Of a DNA stretch of 64,000 nucleotides, positions 12,710 to 26,064 are shown piece after piece. Position 1 is the first letter of the stretch. Each line of letters begins with the position of its first letter. The position numbers and the translations under genes are program-made. Below the pieces are notes generated by a model. The model was given only the letters and a program-made list of their open reading frames with translations, was not told the origin of the DNA and ran no database searches. Source of the stretch: Viscum album (taxonomy: Eukaryota > Streptophyta > Magnoliopsida > Santalales > Viscaceae); NCBI GenBank assembly GCA_963277665.1, contig OY728142.1:10430001-10494000 (forward strand), given 5' to 3'.

Positions 12710-13960
12710 TTACCTGGTTATTCTCATGTCCATCTTCACTAGATCCATGAAAATTGGATCCCTTTCAATTATCATATTGTTAAAAACTCCATGGTCTTTT
12801 CTACTCAAAGCAACTTCCACCTTGTTTGCTTTCGCCGGGTGGTAGTGTATCAAGCAATCATAATCCTTGAGTAATTCAAGCCATCTTCTTTGCCTCATGT
12901 TGAGTTCTTTTTGTGAGAAAATATATTTCAAACTCTTGTGATCAGTATAAATCTCACATTTTTCACCATAGAGGTAGTGCCTCCATATCTTCAAAGAAAA
13001 GATCACAGCTGCTAACTAAAGTTCATGAGTAGGATAGTTTTGTGCATGAATTTTCAACTGTCATGATGCATAGGCAATAACCCTATCATTCTGCATAAGG
13101 ATACAACCCAGTCCTTTCTTCGATGCATCACTAAAAATAAAAAACCCATCATTCCACAATGGTAGAGTCAATATAGGAGAATTGACTAATATTCTCTTTA
13201 GTTCTTCGAGACATTCTTCACACTCTTTTTTCCAAACAAATTTAACTCTTTTACGTGTGAGCATTGTTAATGGGTTAGCCAATCGGGAAAAATTCTGGAC
13301 AAAACGTCGATAATAACCTGCCAAACCAATAAAACTATGTACCACAGTTATACTCGTAGGTGCATTCCATTCTTGGATTTCCTTGGTCTTATAATGATCA
13401 ACAGAGATTACATATTTAATGAAAATATGGCCAAAAAAGAAATCTCCTGAAGCCAGAATTCATACTTGCTAAACTTCCCATATAATTCATGTCTTCTTAT
13501 AGTCTTCAGGATAATGCGCAAGTGATTTTCATGATTTTCGTAGCTTTTGGAGTATACCAAGATATCGTCAATAAATACCACCACAAATTCATCGAGATAT
13601 TCCTTGAAAACTCTATTCATTAGATCCATGAATACATAGGGTGCACTAGTCAATCCCAAAGGCATTACTGTAAAATCGTAATGCCCGTACCTAGTTCGAA
13701 ATGTTGTCTTCGGAATTTCTTCCTTATTCACACACAACTGATGGTATCCATATCGAAGGTCAATCTTTGAAAAGTATTGAGCTCCATGCAGTTGGTCAAA
13801 TAAATCATCAATGCGAGGTAGGGGATATTTGTTCTTTATTGTTATAGAATTGATCTCCCTGTAGTCGATACATAACCTCATAGATCAATATTTCTTTTTA
13901 ACAAAAAGAACAGGGGCTCCCCATGGAGAAACACTAGGGAGAATAAATCCCTTATTACTC
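12710..13960 (-). pseudogene. Chromovirus reverse transcriptase and RNase H
   Basis: Minus strand. RT (13408-13881): [43 protein letters not shown] and [13 protein letters not shown], so the metal-binding pair is present (FIDD). RNase H follows: GLAGYYRRFVQNFSRLA and FSDASKKGLGCILMQ (13061-13345), then [17 protein letters not shown] and [13 protein letters not shown] (12710-13006). A stop (TGA) lies just ahead of MRLCIDY and the frame changes between 13408 and 13345. Family identity is certain; it is non-functional as it stands. Confidence 0.93.
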
Positions 13961-13965
13961 AATTC

Positions 13966-14640
13966 CTATAGTTGTTTCTTTAGTTCAACTAATTCTACAT
14001 TGGACATTCTATGAGGGGTCTTCGATATAGGCCTTGATCCAGAAATTAAATCAAGGGAAAACTCAACTTCTTGTTCTGGAGGATGTCCAGGTAAATCTTC
14101 CAGAAACACATCTATATATTCTTTCATAATAGGTACATCCTCTATTTGAACATTCCTTTCCTCACCCATAGTAATTTTATTCTCTTCCTCCCCAATAATT
14201 GAATTTAGTTGAGCTACTGGGGGTGGATCTAGATAAGAATTAGGTGGTGACGATTCTGCTCTAAAGATAAGGTGTTCCTTATCATCATCATCAAAAATCG
14301 TAACCTCCTTCTTCTTACAATAAATCTTCACATCATGGTCAGAAATCCAGTCCATACTGAGGATTATATCAAACTCAATCATAGGTATGATGATGAGATC
14401 AGCGGATAAAGAACATTTATGTGCTCTAATGGGGACTGATTCACAAAACTTTATTGAAATGATACTTCCCTTAGGAGTTTTAACTGACAAATCCCTTGTT
14501 AAATCAAATTGGAAATATCTAATTTTCTTAGAAAATTGGTAAGATATGAAACAATGTGATGATCCAGAATAAAATAATGCATTTTCTAAACTTGAGGAAA
14601 CCATTAAATTACCTGCCCCCATGTTATTTGGAGCTTCTAC
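13966..14640 (-). pseudogene. Chromovirus protease and start of RT
   Basis: Minus strand. The pattern EAPNNMGAGNLMVSSSL then LFYSGSSHCFIS is the retropepsin active-site region, in which the expected D-S/T-G reads Y-S-G: the catalytic aspartate is lost. IIPMIEFDIILSMDWISDHD is the second conserved protease block, followed by a spacer (EYIDVFLEDLPGHPP) and the RT start (SGSRPISKTPHRMSNVELVE). The enzyme would cut the Gag-Pol precursor. The active-site change alone makes it inactive. Confidence 0.88.
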
Positions 14641-15705
14641 CTCAGTAGTAGTGATAGAAAAAGCTTGGCCTTGATCCCTTGGGCCTTTTCTGAGGTAATT
14701 TCCCCTGACGCTTAGGAAATTCATTTGCATAATGTCCCATATCCCTGCAATTGTAGCACTAAACATCGGTAGATTCCTTCTTCCCTTTTCAATCACGAGC
14801 TTGGTGGCCTTTTTCACCACACTTGTAACAGACTCCCGTTCCTTTTAATCATGTACCGGGGTGTTTCTTACCACATTTACTACAGGATGGATATTCAACT
14901 TTTCCATTCTTCCCTTTATTTCCATTCCATGATTGATCAGCAGATCTCTTCTTCTCTTGCTTTGCTTTAAAGTCATAAGAATTTGAGAATTCTTTCTCTG
15001 TCTTGATAGCACATGAGACAATGTATTCATACGACGAGAAGGATTGTGAGACTAATGCTCGATGGAAAAATGGTTTTAACCCATTAAAGAAACGATCAAT
15101 ATTACTTCATTGGTTACGTATATAATCTCCAGCATACCTTGCTAACCTTGTAAAGTTAGCCTCATACTTTGCGACATTCTCATCCTCCTTTTGTCTCAGA
15201 CTCAGAAATTTTCTTTCCATATCTTCTTGATGGTCACGAGGAAAGTATTTTTCTAAAAATAGATCCTTGAACTCCCTCCATTACATATTTGATACTTCAT
15301 CATCTTCCTTTGTGTTTTGAATCAATGACCACCATTGATCAGCATCTCTAGTGAGGCGGTAAACTGCCATGATAACTTTTTCCCTTTCACTACTCCCCAA
15401 ATCCTGAAATATTTTTCTAGGGAATTTATCCATTGCTTATCTACTAAGGGATTTTTACTCCCATTGAATGTTGGTGGTTTTTGACTCATGAATCGATCTA
15501 ACATTGATCCTCCACGCTGTGGATCAGGGTGCTCCATACAGGTAAGGTTATTATTCATAACCTGAGTGAGTTGTCCCAGCATGGTGATTAGCTAATCGAC
15601 ACCAGTTGCATCACCAACTCTACTATAATTATCTTGAGCATGAGGGAAATACCTATATGGAGTGCGTGCATTGATACGGTTTACATTTCTTCCACTAGGC
15701 GCCAT
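14640..15705 (-). pseudogene. Chromovirus gag
   Basis: Minus strand. The likely start codon is at 15703-15705 (MAPSGRN), three bases after a TTTAG. The matrix/capsid part has RFMSQKPPTFNGSKNPLVD then QWINSLEKYF (15322-15582), as in the Retrotrans_gag family. The nucleocapsid part near 14720-14880 is a decayed series of knuckles; one reads CYNCRDMGHYANEF, so the last Cys of CX2CX4HX4C is Phe. In-frame stops occur (one near 15591) and the knuckle region is out of frame with the flanks. Gag would form the virus-like particle and bind genomic RNA. Confidence 0.85.
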
Positions 15706-15884
15706 TTCTAAACAATGTCATAAACTAGATCAATTTATGAATCAAAACACATAATTCCATACTTATAAGACACTTAACATAAATTGAACTATTTATGGAT
15801 ATAATCCATAATAATAAGAATGTTTTATTTGAGTAAGTATATACTCATAAACCCTTCATAATTATTTGTAAAGAAAATGAGAGT

Positions 15885-16192
15885 TATCCTAAGCATATCC
15901 CCCGGGAGTGTCGTAACCAAGAGTGCAGCAAGGCCCATTGTCGTGCACCAGTTCCCGTTCGAGTCTAGCTCAAAGCGGTGTTTTCAGTTTTTACCCCTAG
16001 GTACATCTGTGCCAGAGCCGCCTCTACCTGCTCGTATCTAGATAGGGATGTATTGCTCGGAAAACTCACAAAATCACTACAATACCAAAATTCTAGGAAT
16101 TTATTCTATATTAATCCTCAAAGTCCATCTTAAATCTATGTGCTCTAATCAGAGTTTATCTAAATCGAGCTTCCAAGGTTTGTACTAAACTT
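15885..16192 (-). other. Untranslated leader between primer site and gag, conserved
   Basis: No coding. A block containing TATCCCCCGGGAGTGTCG, CCCCTAGGTACATCTGTGCC and ATAGGGATGTATTGCTCGG (plus-strand view) is also present at 25755-25940 in the old gag-only element, in the same position. Its retention in a gag-only relative suggests a cis-acting role such as RNA packaging or dimerisation; that is inference. Confidence 0.65.
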
Positions 16193-16204
16193 CCTTTGAT
16201 ACCA
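16193..16204 (-). other. Primer binding site, initiator Met tRNA
   Basis: Minus strand TGGTATCAAAGG, two bases inside the 5' LTR. It differs at one position from TGGTATCAGAGG found in two other elements here, which is the usual initiator-Met primer site of plant LTR elements. Confidence 0.88.
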
Positions 16205-16447
16205 ACTGTAACGCCCCGACCCCAGTTACCTAGAGTCGGTGCATTATTACATAACATTTTCATGATCACAAGAAAGATCAAATCTCGAAAGACTGATTAG
16301 TTTAGTAGCCTTGGAAACACTAGATATATTCATATGTTTTACATTACATCATAAAAATGAAAACTACAACAACATAGTCTCCATAGTCTACACTCTTATA
16401 CCCTCATACTATCCTTGTAGGTCATTCATAATTTACTTCTTCACATC

Positions 16448-17505
16448 CTGGGAAAAATAAAACAAAGAAAAGGGATGAGCTCAAATGCCCAATAAGGATA
16501 ACAATATAGCGGAAACTTTCATAAATAAGAATAAACATTTAAGGAAATGTATAACTAAAACAAAATCCTTTTAAACTTGAACTTCAACATAGTATGGAAA
16601 AAATAAAATGAAATAATTCCATTTACTTATTCACATGGATATTCTACTAATTTAATAATCACATGCAATATCAATAACCACTTTCATAATGATGGAATGC
16701 ATAATTCCAGACTATCATAACCATGTAGCCAAGGCCTCGTGCCAAGACTAAAAATAAGATTTTTTTCAAGGCCTTGTGCCAAGACACTAGTTTGTCTCAT
16801 GAAACCTACCGATGCATCGAGGAGCTATATCGGGCTCCACCCATCACATATTAAGTCCAATTCATTCCTCATATGAACAGGTTTAAGCATAACATAAACA
16901 TTCGTATTAAAACTAGCATACGAAATGTCAATACTTTCTGCATAAACCATGAATGGTATAAAAATAACACATCCACAGTCAAACGAATCACAAAACTTTC
17001 AATACAATATGGAAGTTTTGTATCATAATAAATCAACTTAAAATAATCTTAAAATCCATCAAAGGATGTTAAAATAGATGAAATCAAAACTCTTTTTAGA
17101 GAAATATATCTTTCTATTTTGAAATCATTTAAGAGTCATATATTTATAAAATAAAACATTTTCTTTGAAAATATTCTTATAAGATTGCAAGGTAAGCTTT
17201 GACAATTTTATAATGGCAGAAAATAGTTGCACCCTCCGTATAAGTTAAAAAAACATTCTTACCTTAATTCTATTGAAAAGGTTAAAAAGCACCTTGTTTG
17301 GAAAATGACGGAAAGATTCCTTTATAAACCTATTATAAAAAGTCAAAAAAGGGTATAAATTACTTTAACCCATATTCTTGTAAATAGTAAAAATGTTTTG
17401 AAATACATTTTTAAGAAACATGGATATGGATGATAAAGAAATCCCAGTAGATTATTACATATAAACAACCTCGGATAATGAAGTGATTGCGAAATAAACC
17501 CTTAC
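16448..17505 (-). other. Candidate leader intron in chromovirus LTR
   Basis: Minus-strand donor ACAAG|GTAAGG with the intron starting at 17505, and acceptor CTTTGTTTTATTTTTCCCAG|GA with AG at 16449-16448, giving 1058 nt. The young gag-only element has the same pair 1067 nt apart. Downstream of the acceptor the primer site is kept. A second possible acceptor, TTTAG, lies three bases before the gag start (15708). Splicing is predicted from sequence only. Confidence 0.4.
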
Positions 17506-17825
17506 CTTGTACTTTTCCTTGGTTGAGGGTAGGTTAAACTCCTGTATAATGGTAAAATGATTGTTATTAAATTATACAAGAATTATATACATTAATATGA
17601 TATCATATATGATCTTTTAACATTGATTTGTTAATAATATCTTAGTATTATCGTTGTTTCAGGTGTTAACTTACTCGTTTTCTTTTATATGTTTTGTTAT
17701 GTAAGACGTGTTTGTTATGGATAGGTTGTATATTATTCATATCCAGAATTATATCAAGTCCTTAATTCTATTATTAATCATTAAATGATAATTATAATTG
17801 AATGGATACAATGGAGAATGAATCT

Positions 17826-18060
17826 CATCATGTTCGTGGAGACGGTAGTCCGTACGTACGCACGACCAACAATATCATCCTTTTGATATTAAAATAATAT
17901 ATAGTTGGATGCTATATCATATATACATAATCATTATCATGTTATATTTATTATTTACATGAATTAAACATCATCATTATACCCATCCAAATAATAATTT
18001 ATTTAATAACAATTACACCACGACGTGGAGACGGTAAGTCGTACGTACGCACGTATGGTG
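17826..18060 (-). other. Leader hairpin modules, two copies
   Basis: Copies at 17826-17870 and 18016-18060, 190 bases apart. The cores are well kept: GAGACGGTAGTCCGTACGTACG-like in plus view. Arms of the second copy (CACCATACGTG and CACGTCGTGGTG in element sense) pair with one bulge. The module nearest the TATA box ends 346 bases from it. Confidence 0.87.
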
Positions 18061-18394
18061 ACATGTCATTCAAAGGATGAATAGCATATTGAATATGGTT
18101 TTATCATATTTATAATAATATCATAGTATATAGGAGATACTGGAGTTATTATTTTATAATGGGAATAACAAATAAATAATAAGTTGAAGAAAAAATGAAC
18201 TTGAAAAGGGGTGGTGAAATCATTGCCTCTTCTTCGGGTTCTTCCTTTTGATTTGATCAAAAGGGCTCCTTGGGTTGTCTTTATAACTAATGGAAGGCCT
18301 CTATGATTAAGTGAGGGAAGTTGAGATAGTATTTGGGAAGAGTTTTTCAAAGCCAAATGGCTTTGAAGGTTTGAATTAATGAGAAGGGGGAGGG

Positions 18395-18406
18395 CCCTTT
18401 TATAAG
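18395..18406 (-). promoter_or_regulatory. LTR TATA box
   Basis: Minus strand CTTATAAAAGGG in the 5' LTR, the likely transcription start region of the chromovirus. Confidence 0.78.
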
Positions 18407-19774
18407 AGGGGTGAGGGGCACCTTTGGAAAAGCTAGAAATATTATTTTATAATAAATTCATATTCGGTTTCTAATGGCTTCAAAGTGGATTATTTAAATG
18501 TTAAGGTAGGTATAGGTCGAGAACTACTCGACCAATAGAATTTAGACAGGTTTGGGTCATTATATTGACCTTATCTTTTAGTTTTAACTCTTAGTTAATT
18601 AGTTTCACTTTTACAATGTCTCTTTTTATTTTTATATTATATGGTTAATAAACATACTATATACATCCAAGAGACCCCCAAGTGGTCCATTAATGATACA
18701 CATTTAATGATATAAGTCTCTTGGCCGAAACTTTGATTTTTAGGAATTGAATATCAATTAATAATATAATATTTGTTTTAAAAACTCTTTTATGTCAATT
18801 TTGACACTATTTGGAAAATTGATTTTTTGTGAAAATCATAACAGAATTATTACTTCGAAAAAAGTTGATTAAATAATTTCTAAAATGTCATATTAACCTA
18901 TAAAATTATTTTAATTCATAAAAAGTCTCAAATTATATTTATTTTGGTATTTATAATATCAATTGTTTTAATTTTTCACTGTTATGGTAATTACTGCATC
19001 ATCATTGTGTCATAAATAAATTAAATTATTTAATGTATAAAAATTATAAATAAAATATCATTATGTAGGAAATATTTTTATATTTATAATTAATATTTAT
19101 AATCGAATTTATCTTATTTTTAACACTATATTAAAAATGTTTTAGTAAATAAACCTTGATTTTAAATCTTTTAACTCTTCTTTGAATTAAATAATAATAA
19201 ATTTCCTAATCTAATCCAAGTGGACCTAAATGATAATATTTTATTCCTAAGGTTGTCTTTGGTTGAGATAAAATTGTCCAATAGAATTATTACATGTGTT
19301 AGGGTAATATTAATATCATTGATACCCTTAATTACCCTATTTACTTTTAACCATGGTAAATAAAAGTAAAAAGTTACTATTCACCAAAAAATTATTTTCA
19401 TCTCAATGAACCAAATTTTAGTCCTTGATATTAACCGTGTCTCTAGGATTTTTGAAATTCCACTCACAGAAGAGGTAAAATTATGTTTTATGAAAAATTC
19501 AGTTTTTTAACTACCACTTAGTGGTTTCACTATTCATCGAAAAATGAAGTTTTTCAGAAAAATACAAAAAATTCACCCTAGGCTAATTTCGATATTCCGA
19601 ATCAAAAATAAAGTCCATTTTGAAAAATAAAAATTATAAATTTCAAAAAGTGGTTATTACTATTCATAACGGCTAGTTTGATTGGTTGTGGTGTGTTAGA
19701 ACTCAATGTTGCGTACAACACACGCTATTGCATTATTCAAAGAGAAGCGTACCATAGAATCTTGAGGTGTTACA

Positions 19775-19779
19775 ATATC
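19775..19779. repeat. Target-site duplication ATATC, right
   Basis: Matches 7621-7625 exactly, confirming the insertion of the chromovirus in the older LTR. Confidence 0.93.
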
Positions 19780-21913
19780 AGGAATAATAAATATGGACAG
19801 GTAAATAACTAAACACACATTCCATTTAAATAACTTGAATATCATGAATAGATAATGCATAATCAATCTGGAAAGGTAAATAACTAAAAACACATTCTAT
19901 TTAATAATTAACTAATAATTAAAGGTATCAACAGAAAATATAATTGAGAAAATATCATGTATAATTATAATTAAATTCTTATTTAAGGAAATTATTAATT
20001 ATTAGATGTTATGATCTTAGGTATCACGATACCTCTACTATCAAGACCTTCCACTAAATAGTTTAAAACTATGGGTAAAACCCCATTTAATGCTAGATTA
20101 CTGTGTTACCTCCTGATACTGCTGATTCATCATGGGGATATATAATTCTAGGTCCCACCCATCACTACATTTAAAAATCATTCCTCATGTATAAATTAAC
20201 TAATTTAATTCATGAACAGTGTTCTTTATCAACAAATATTCATATTGAGAAACAAATATGGATTTATCAATATTTACCTAGATAAACATATAACATTATA
20301 TATAGAACATCATATTTATAAATGATATATTTTTTAAACAAAAAACATATACACGAGTAATAATATGGATATTTAAGTTAAATTTAATTTCTAATGGTCA
20401 TATGAAAGTGAATATTTTACTGGAAAGTTAACGGCAACAAAAATGAATCAAGAAAGTGAATCTCAAAACCTTAGTTGCCCCAAAGTATCATATAAAATCC
20501 ATATAAATAATATGTATGGTATTAATACACAATATACCCAATGAATTATAATTAAAATAAAGGGTTGTTGTTACTGATGAATAGAAATACCATAAAAAGT
20601 TATTTAAATACATTCTTGAGAAAAATATCATTTTCACTTTAAAAATAGATTATTTTAAAACATATAGTTCAAAAAATATTTTGAAAATAATTTTCATTAA
20701 AAAATTAATCTTATAAAGTAATCTCTAAAACATTCAGTGGTCATGATGGCAGGAAATTCTATACATGGCGTACACATTAAAACACAGATTCCCTCCACAT
20801 TTTCACTAAAAGCCAAATGGGCCTTTTTTAGAAAATGACATGAAGATTACTTTAAATAAATTGAAAAAATTAAACAAGGGTAAAATTTTTATTTAATGAA
20901 TCATTTATAGAATATTAAAAACATTTTTTAATTTTTTTTTCTTAAAATTTGGTTTTTAAAGAAAAATGACTTTTGACCGAATAGAGAAATAAAGTCATGT
21001 TATATTAAAAACATTTTCCCAATAATTTTAAGTAACAGAGAGTGAAAAAATAGTAATGTTAATTGAAAAATTCATGAATAACTAGTGGATAATAAAATTA
21101 AAGGGTTTCATTTGAAAATTATTGAATAATATCCTTAAATGGAAATTCAAGTATAAAAAATCCGGATTAAAATGAGATTATAAAATAAACCCTTAAAAAT
21201 ATCATAACATTGAAGTGATAATTAATTAATGAATAAAATATGTGTCTTAAATGTAAATCCACATAAAATAAGAGGATATAAAAAATAATATATTCAACAT
21301 TAAATAAACACATAATCATAGAATATCAAAGACAATAAAGAAGCAATATGAACTAATGAAAAGAAATTGAGTTATGAAATTATTTATCACTTGGTAACAT
21401 TAAATTTAGATATTATTGGATAAAATAAATAAAATAAAAACTTCAAATTCCATGAATTATTAAGGAATAATTATATTACATATTAAATTGGTGCTATATA
21501 CATCAAATAAAATAAATTAGGTGCATAACATTTCAATATACCGTAATAAAGGGAAATTGAGACAAAGACCCTTAATTCACATTTTATTTTAGTTGAACGT
21601 GATTTAATCTAATATATAACAGTATTATTAATTTTATTAATTTATAATAGAACAATATTAATAGTTATAATTTTATATATAATTCTATTATTACATTATA
21701 CCTCCCATTTGTTAATAATATTTTATTATTTTCATTGTTTTGGGAGATAATTGTATTGTTTTCCCATGTGTGTTTTGAAATGAAAGTTCTGGTTCTTATG
21801 AATAGATTATATATACATTTTATCAAGAATAATATGAATGTTATAAATATAATATTTACTCATTAAATATATTTTTATAACCATTTATTATATTTTTACA
21901 TGGAAAATGAATT

Positions 21914-22336
21914 GTATCACTTTGTGGAGATGGTTAGTCGTACATATGCACAAGGAACAATATCATTACCTTAACGATTGGAAGGGTAAGGAAGTGGGTG
22001 ATATATTAATTTTAAAAAATAAATATAAACTCATATATATCAAATATATTAATTAATTTTATCCTTAATTCATACCATATAAATATTAAGTGAAAAACAA
22101 AACACATCACTTCGCAAGGGGGTAGTTCACAGTACGCATGAGTGACGTTATCATATTTTAAAAAGAATAGAATGTAAAAAAATAATATGGGATATTAAAA
22201 TTATATATGTATAATAATATCAGAAATATAATATAAATTTGTTAAATCTATAATTATATCCAATCTTGAGATATCTTTATGTAAAATGAGATGCATCAGT
22301 TCGCGAGGCGGTAGTTCATCATACAAATGATCGAAG
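21914..22336 (-). other. Leader hairpin modules, three decayed copies
   Basis: Copies near 21914-21960, 22105-22146 and 22293-22336, 191 and 188 bases apart. The first keeps TTTGTG / CACAAG arms and a GAGATGGTTAGTCGTACATATG-like centre. The others keep GGTAGTTCA. Spacing is better kept than sequence. Confidence 0.7.
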
Positions 22337-25139
22337 ATTTTGTTCCCCATCAGATGGTGGACAAGATGGGTATAGGTCATGTCGTTAACATAATAACATA
22401 TAATTATATTGGAGATAATTTTGTTATTATACTATCATGATTTAAAAATATGTGTCTAAGTTTTATTAAGAAACAAAAAAAACACTCGTTTTAGAATGTT
22501 ACCACTTTTTCGAACAACTTCTTTAGGTTTGCACCAAAAATCTTCTTATAATGGCTTTATGATCAAAAAAAATGGATCTATTATGTTTATATGGGAGTAA
22601 GGAATTTATTTGGGTAGGTATTTTCCAAAAAAAAATATGTGTGAAGATGGGAGGAGATGGGGTGGCCTTTTATGATTGTGGGAGAGGATATAGATGGAAT
22701 TTTTGAAAATATTCAATTACACCCACATTTTTATCATGAAAAAAGCCCCCAAAATGGGTCATTATCAAACCATAGAGTTTATAAGGTAATATTATTTCCA
22801 TAAAATGGTTTTTGGATAATTTTTTATGTCATTTTAACCCTTATCTTCTTTGTTAACACCCCATGTGTTAAATTATTATTTAACTTAACTACAGTAATTA
22901 AATTTTACTTATTTTACTATTAATAATTGAAAAAAATAAATTAAACTTATTAGATAATATAATTTTTGATTATTATAAATATTAAATAATTTTTTTTAAA
23001 TTAAATTCATTTAAGTGGTGAATCTAATTTAAAATTATAACTGTAGACGAGATAAAAAATGGTTTTCCAAAGAGATAATTCTATTAAGTATAAGAGGTTT
23101 TAATATCAAAATTAAATATTAAAATGATTACACTGGCCTAAAATAGTTAAATTTTAATGAAATTTAACTAATTTTATTTTAAACCTAATTTAAAATATAA
23201 TTTAACTATGATAATTATTTATTCGAAAAGGCAGTTTTCAATAAAAATCATCATTTTTCACTATTCATCGAAAAATGAAATATTTCAGAAAAAAAAATCT
23301 CCCTAAGATAATTTTGATATGATGATTTCAAAAACAAAGTTATATTTGTAAAATAAATTTTCCAAATGTTGTAAAAATTAATTTTAAAATATGTACGTAA
23401 ATCTCAACTAAAATTTTTTTTAGACAAATATAATTTGTAATAAAACGTTACTTTTTCTTTTAAATTATTCTTATTTTATTTAGAATAAATATATTTTTTA
23501 TTTATTAATATTAATACCCTCTATCTTAATGGTTAGTTTATAATTTTATACTATATTGTGGTTTATTTAGGCTTGTGGTTTCATTTTCCAGAATCTATCA
23601 AAGAGATTAAATTAAAAGAAATATATTTCATGGGTTATTTAAGATCAGTGTTTCATGACGCATATGATATCAAATAAAATGACCTTATTTTAAAATATAC
23701 ATTTTTTACATTACCCCCAAATTAAAAAAAATTGAATCTAATATTTTAAACATTATCTCAAAAAATATGGGTTTGACATTTGGAAATACCAGTGTTGAAA
23801 ACCCCACATCGTAAAACTGTTAATAAAAAATCCTCCTGATAAGAGAGAAAGGGAAATAAAAAGGTCATATATAATAGCACATAAGTAGGTTTCCAAGTAG
23901 GATAAAATTGGTGGAAATTTAAGATATGAACATTCAAGAAAAGTTTAAATAATTATATAGAGTGGTATATGTCATTGATCACAAGAAAATAAATGTTGAA
24001 TGAAAAATTGAGGACATAAAACCTATAAATATGTGATGATTTAAAAGGAAATTTGATTCTCTAGATATGAAGGTAATTTTATAACATTTTTTTCAAGTTA
24101 CTTTTTATAAATTTTATGAAATATTTTAATATTTAAGAATATAATGAAATATACTTGATATTTATCTAATTCATAATAACAATTTTATCCTTTGGTTGTT
24201 CCTTGATCAATTTTCAATTCATCACTTATGATAATAAATGAATATCCAAAAATAATTTTTTTATTCCCTAAGCACTAAAATTAACTTTTAATAAATCATA
24301 AGATCCATAAAAGAGTGATAATCCTTTCTGTCTATCTCTAACTATTTTCCAAAACTAATATGGTTAGCATAAGTTATCTAATACAAAACTTTAATCTATA
24401 AACATCAATAGTAATACCATTAGTTCATCGATAATATTGATTCATAAAAACATTTAATTAAAAAAATGATATATTAACTGAAATATCACATAGGCCAATG
24501 ATAGGCATTAAACCCTTATAACCCTTCAATTATGGGTTTAAGTCTCACAGCCTTATCGGATGTGATAGTTTTCTACCTATCATGTTGGTTGTCTTTTTTC
24601 TAAAACAATTTCAATATAATTACTATAACATTCTAAAAGTTTAATAACCCATAATTACCTCTGCATTGAAGATAAGATAAATCCTAAAGGTTTCCAATAT
24701 ATTTCATCTTAAGTACAAAAAATTAATGGTATTCTTCATTAAATAAGTTTTTCATATACTAAACCATTGGGTTATACTATCATAAATGTTTTCCAAAAAT
24801 ATCTTTAATCATTTTATAGTCCCTCCATAAAAATTTTCAAAAGGGGTGTTAAATAATTTCAACTTATGATCAATATGAAACTATTAAACCAATGATGGTA
24901 TCCATAACTATATTTTTAATCATATATAAAGACATATATTCATCCAAAATTAACATAATCCTTAGATGTTTCATTATTATTATAACCAAAATGAAATTTT
25001 TAGGAAAAACTTCTACAACATAGTTATTTAATCCCAATACATAAATAATTCAACCCTTTAACTTCAAAATAATTCCTTCTTTGGTCTAGGGATAAATCTT
25101 TACAAGAGGGAATTGGCATAGATAAATCCTAGTTTCCCC

Positions 25140-25330
25140 ATATTTAATACAATGAACTATAAATTGATCTCTAGGATGAGATTTATTTATTTCCATCATA
25201 CTCTTCATTTTTTCTCATCAATTCATTACTTTATGCCCTTATTTTCCACACATAAAACATTTTCACATTCCTTTGATCTACTTTACTTGGTGTCTCTTTC
25301 CAAATTTTTAACATGAAGTAAATCCATACT
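25140..25330 (-). pseudogene. Decayed gag nucleocapsid relic
   Basis: The minus strand around 25225-25265 reads KCFMCGK, a stop, GHKVMNW: a CX2CX4HX4C knuckle whose last Cys is lost and which is broken by a stop. It fits the gag nucleocapsid of Del/Tekay elements. Flanks are too decayed to translate. Confidence 0.5.
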
Positions 25331-26050
25331 TTTTTACTCAATGGAATCCACCACCTGAGCTCTTATAAAACTTCATCCTTATCTTATTGGTGAGTCTAGG
25401 AGTGGGTTAAGGTATAGGTTATTAATTATATTACAGGATAAAAAATTAGGCATAATAATGATATCATTTACTCTAGTCATCATTCCATTTTTATTCTCAT
25501 AGTCACCACATTTCCCTTGATGTTCAATGTTAACATGATTCCTTCGGGTTCTATCTATTTACTAAAACTAAAAATCATAGTGTGAGAAACAATAATTGTA
25601 ATGGGAATTCTATATAATAATTCATAGGATTTCAAAATCATGACACATTATTTCCAGTCTAACACACCTTATGTTTAACCTAGGTCATTCATTTTCATCA
25701 TCTATTCAAATACTTTATGATGGTTTGTAAAAAAATGTAAATTATCTTAATTATATCCCCCAGGAGTGCCAAACTAAGTGCATAGTGATCCATGTTGTCA
25801 TGTACTGGGAAACTCTTAAGTCAAACCCGATGATCCTTTTATAGAGTTATTACCCATAGGTACATTTTTTCCAAAACCACATCCAATTTTAGTATACATA
25901 TAGGGATGTATTTCCTGTAAAACCCACAAAATCTCTAACTTAACAAAATTTTATGATGTTCTTCTATACTTATCATCAATTTATATCATGTGGTTATGTT
26001 CCCTAATCTATATTTTCCTTAATAAAGTACCAATGGTTTATACTAAAATT

Positions 26051-26062
26051 CCTATAATACCA
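26051..26062 (-). other. Primer binding site, decayed
   Basis: Minus strand TGGTATTATAGG, two bases inside the LTR, against TGGTATCAGAGG in the younger elements. Two substitutions. Confidence 0.7.
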
Positions 26063-26064
26063 AA

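Larger units (their letters stand above)
7626..19774 (-). mobile_element. Del/Tekay chromovirus (Ty3/Gypsy), degraded
   Basis: A complete but defective 12.1 kb element: LTRs 7626-11194 and 16207-19774, ATATC duplication on both sides, a primer site for initiator Met tRNA, a polypurine tract, and gag, protease, RT, RNase H, integrase and a C-terminal chromodomain in that order on the minus strand. Long LTRs plus the integrase-linked chromodomain fit the Del/Tekay clade. The gag start, protease and RT share one frame (broken by stops), while RNase H to chromodomain share another, so one net shift lies between 13345 and 13408. It is inserted in the LTR of the older gag-only element. Confidence 0.93.
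16207..19774 (-). repeat. 5' LTR of chromovirus (3568 bp)
   Basis: Plus-strand view: begins TGTAACGCCCC and ends GGTGTTACA. Partner of 7626-11194. Contains the U3 inverted repeat (19701-19730), the TATA box (18395-18406), two hairpin modules (17826-18060), a donor-like site at 17505 and an acceptor-like site at 16448-16449. No gene; the small open frames inside (18066-18356, 19696-19893) show no family features. Confidence 0.95.
19775..23710 (-). repeat. LTR of old gag-only element, second part
   Basis: Continues 7221-7625 without loss and aligns with 26470-30393. Ends ...TTTTTTACA next to a purine tract on the minus strand (TTGGGGGTAA, 23711-23720). Holds three decayed hairpin modules (21914-22336), a decayed TATA region near 22670 and a donor-like region near 21570. 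Nothing codes. Confidence 0.82.
23711..26064 (-). other. Interior of old gag-only element
   Basis: About 2.35 kb of AT-rich decayed sequence. The only coding relic is a knuckle near 25225-25270. The leader block at 25755-25940 matches the chromovirus leader. No protease, RT, RNase H or integrase motif was found by eye on the minus strand, and the length leaves no room for pol. 23711-25140 shows nothing I can identify. Confidence 0.65.

Noticed and set aside
18066..18356. A 96-codon minus-strand frame in the chromovirus LTR.
   Set aside because: The other LTR does not keep it open, and no motif is present.
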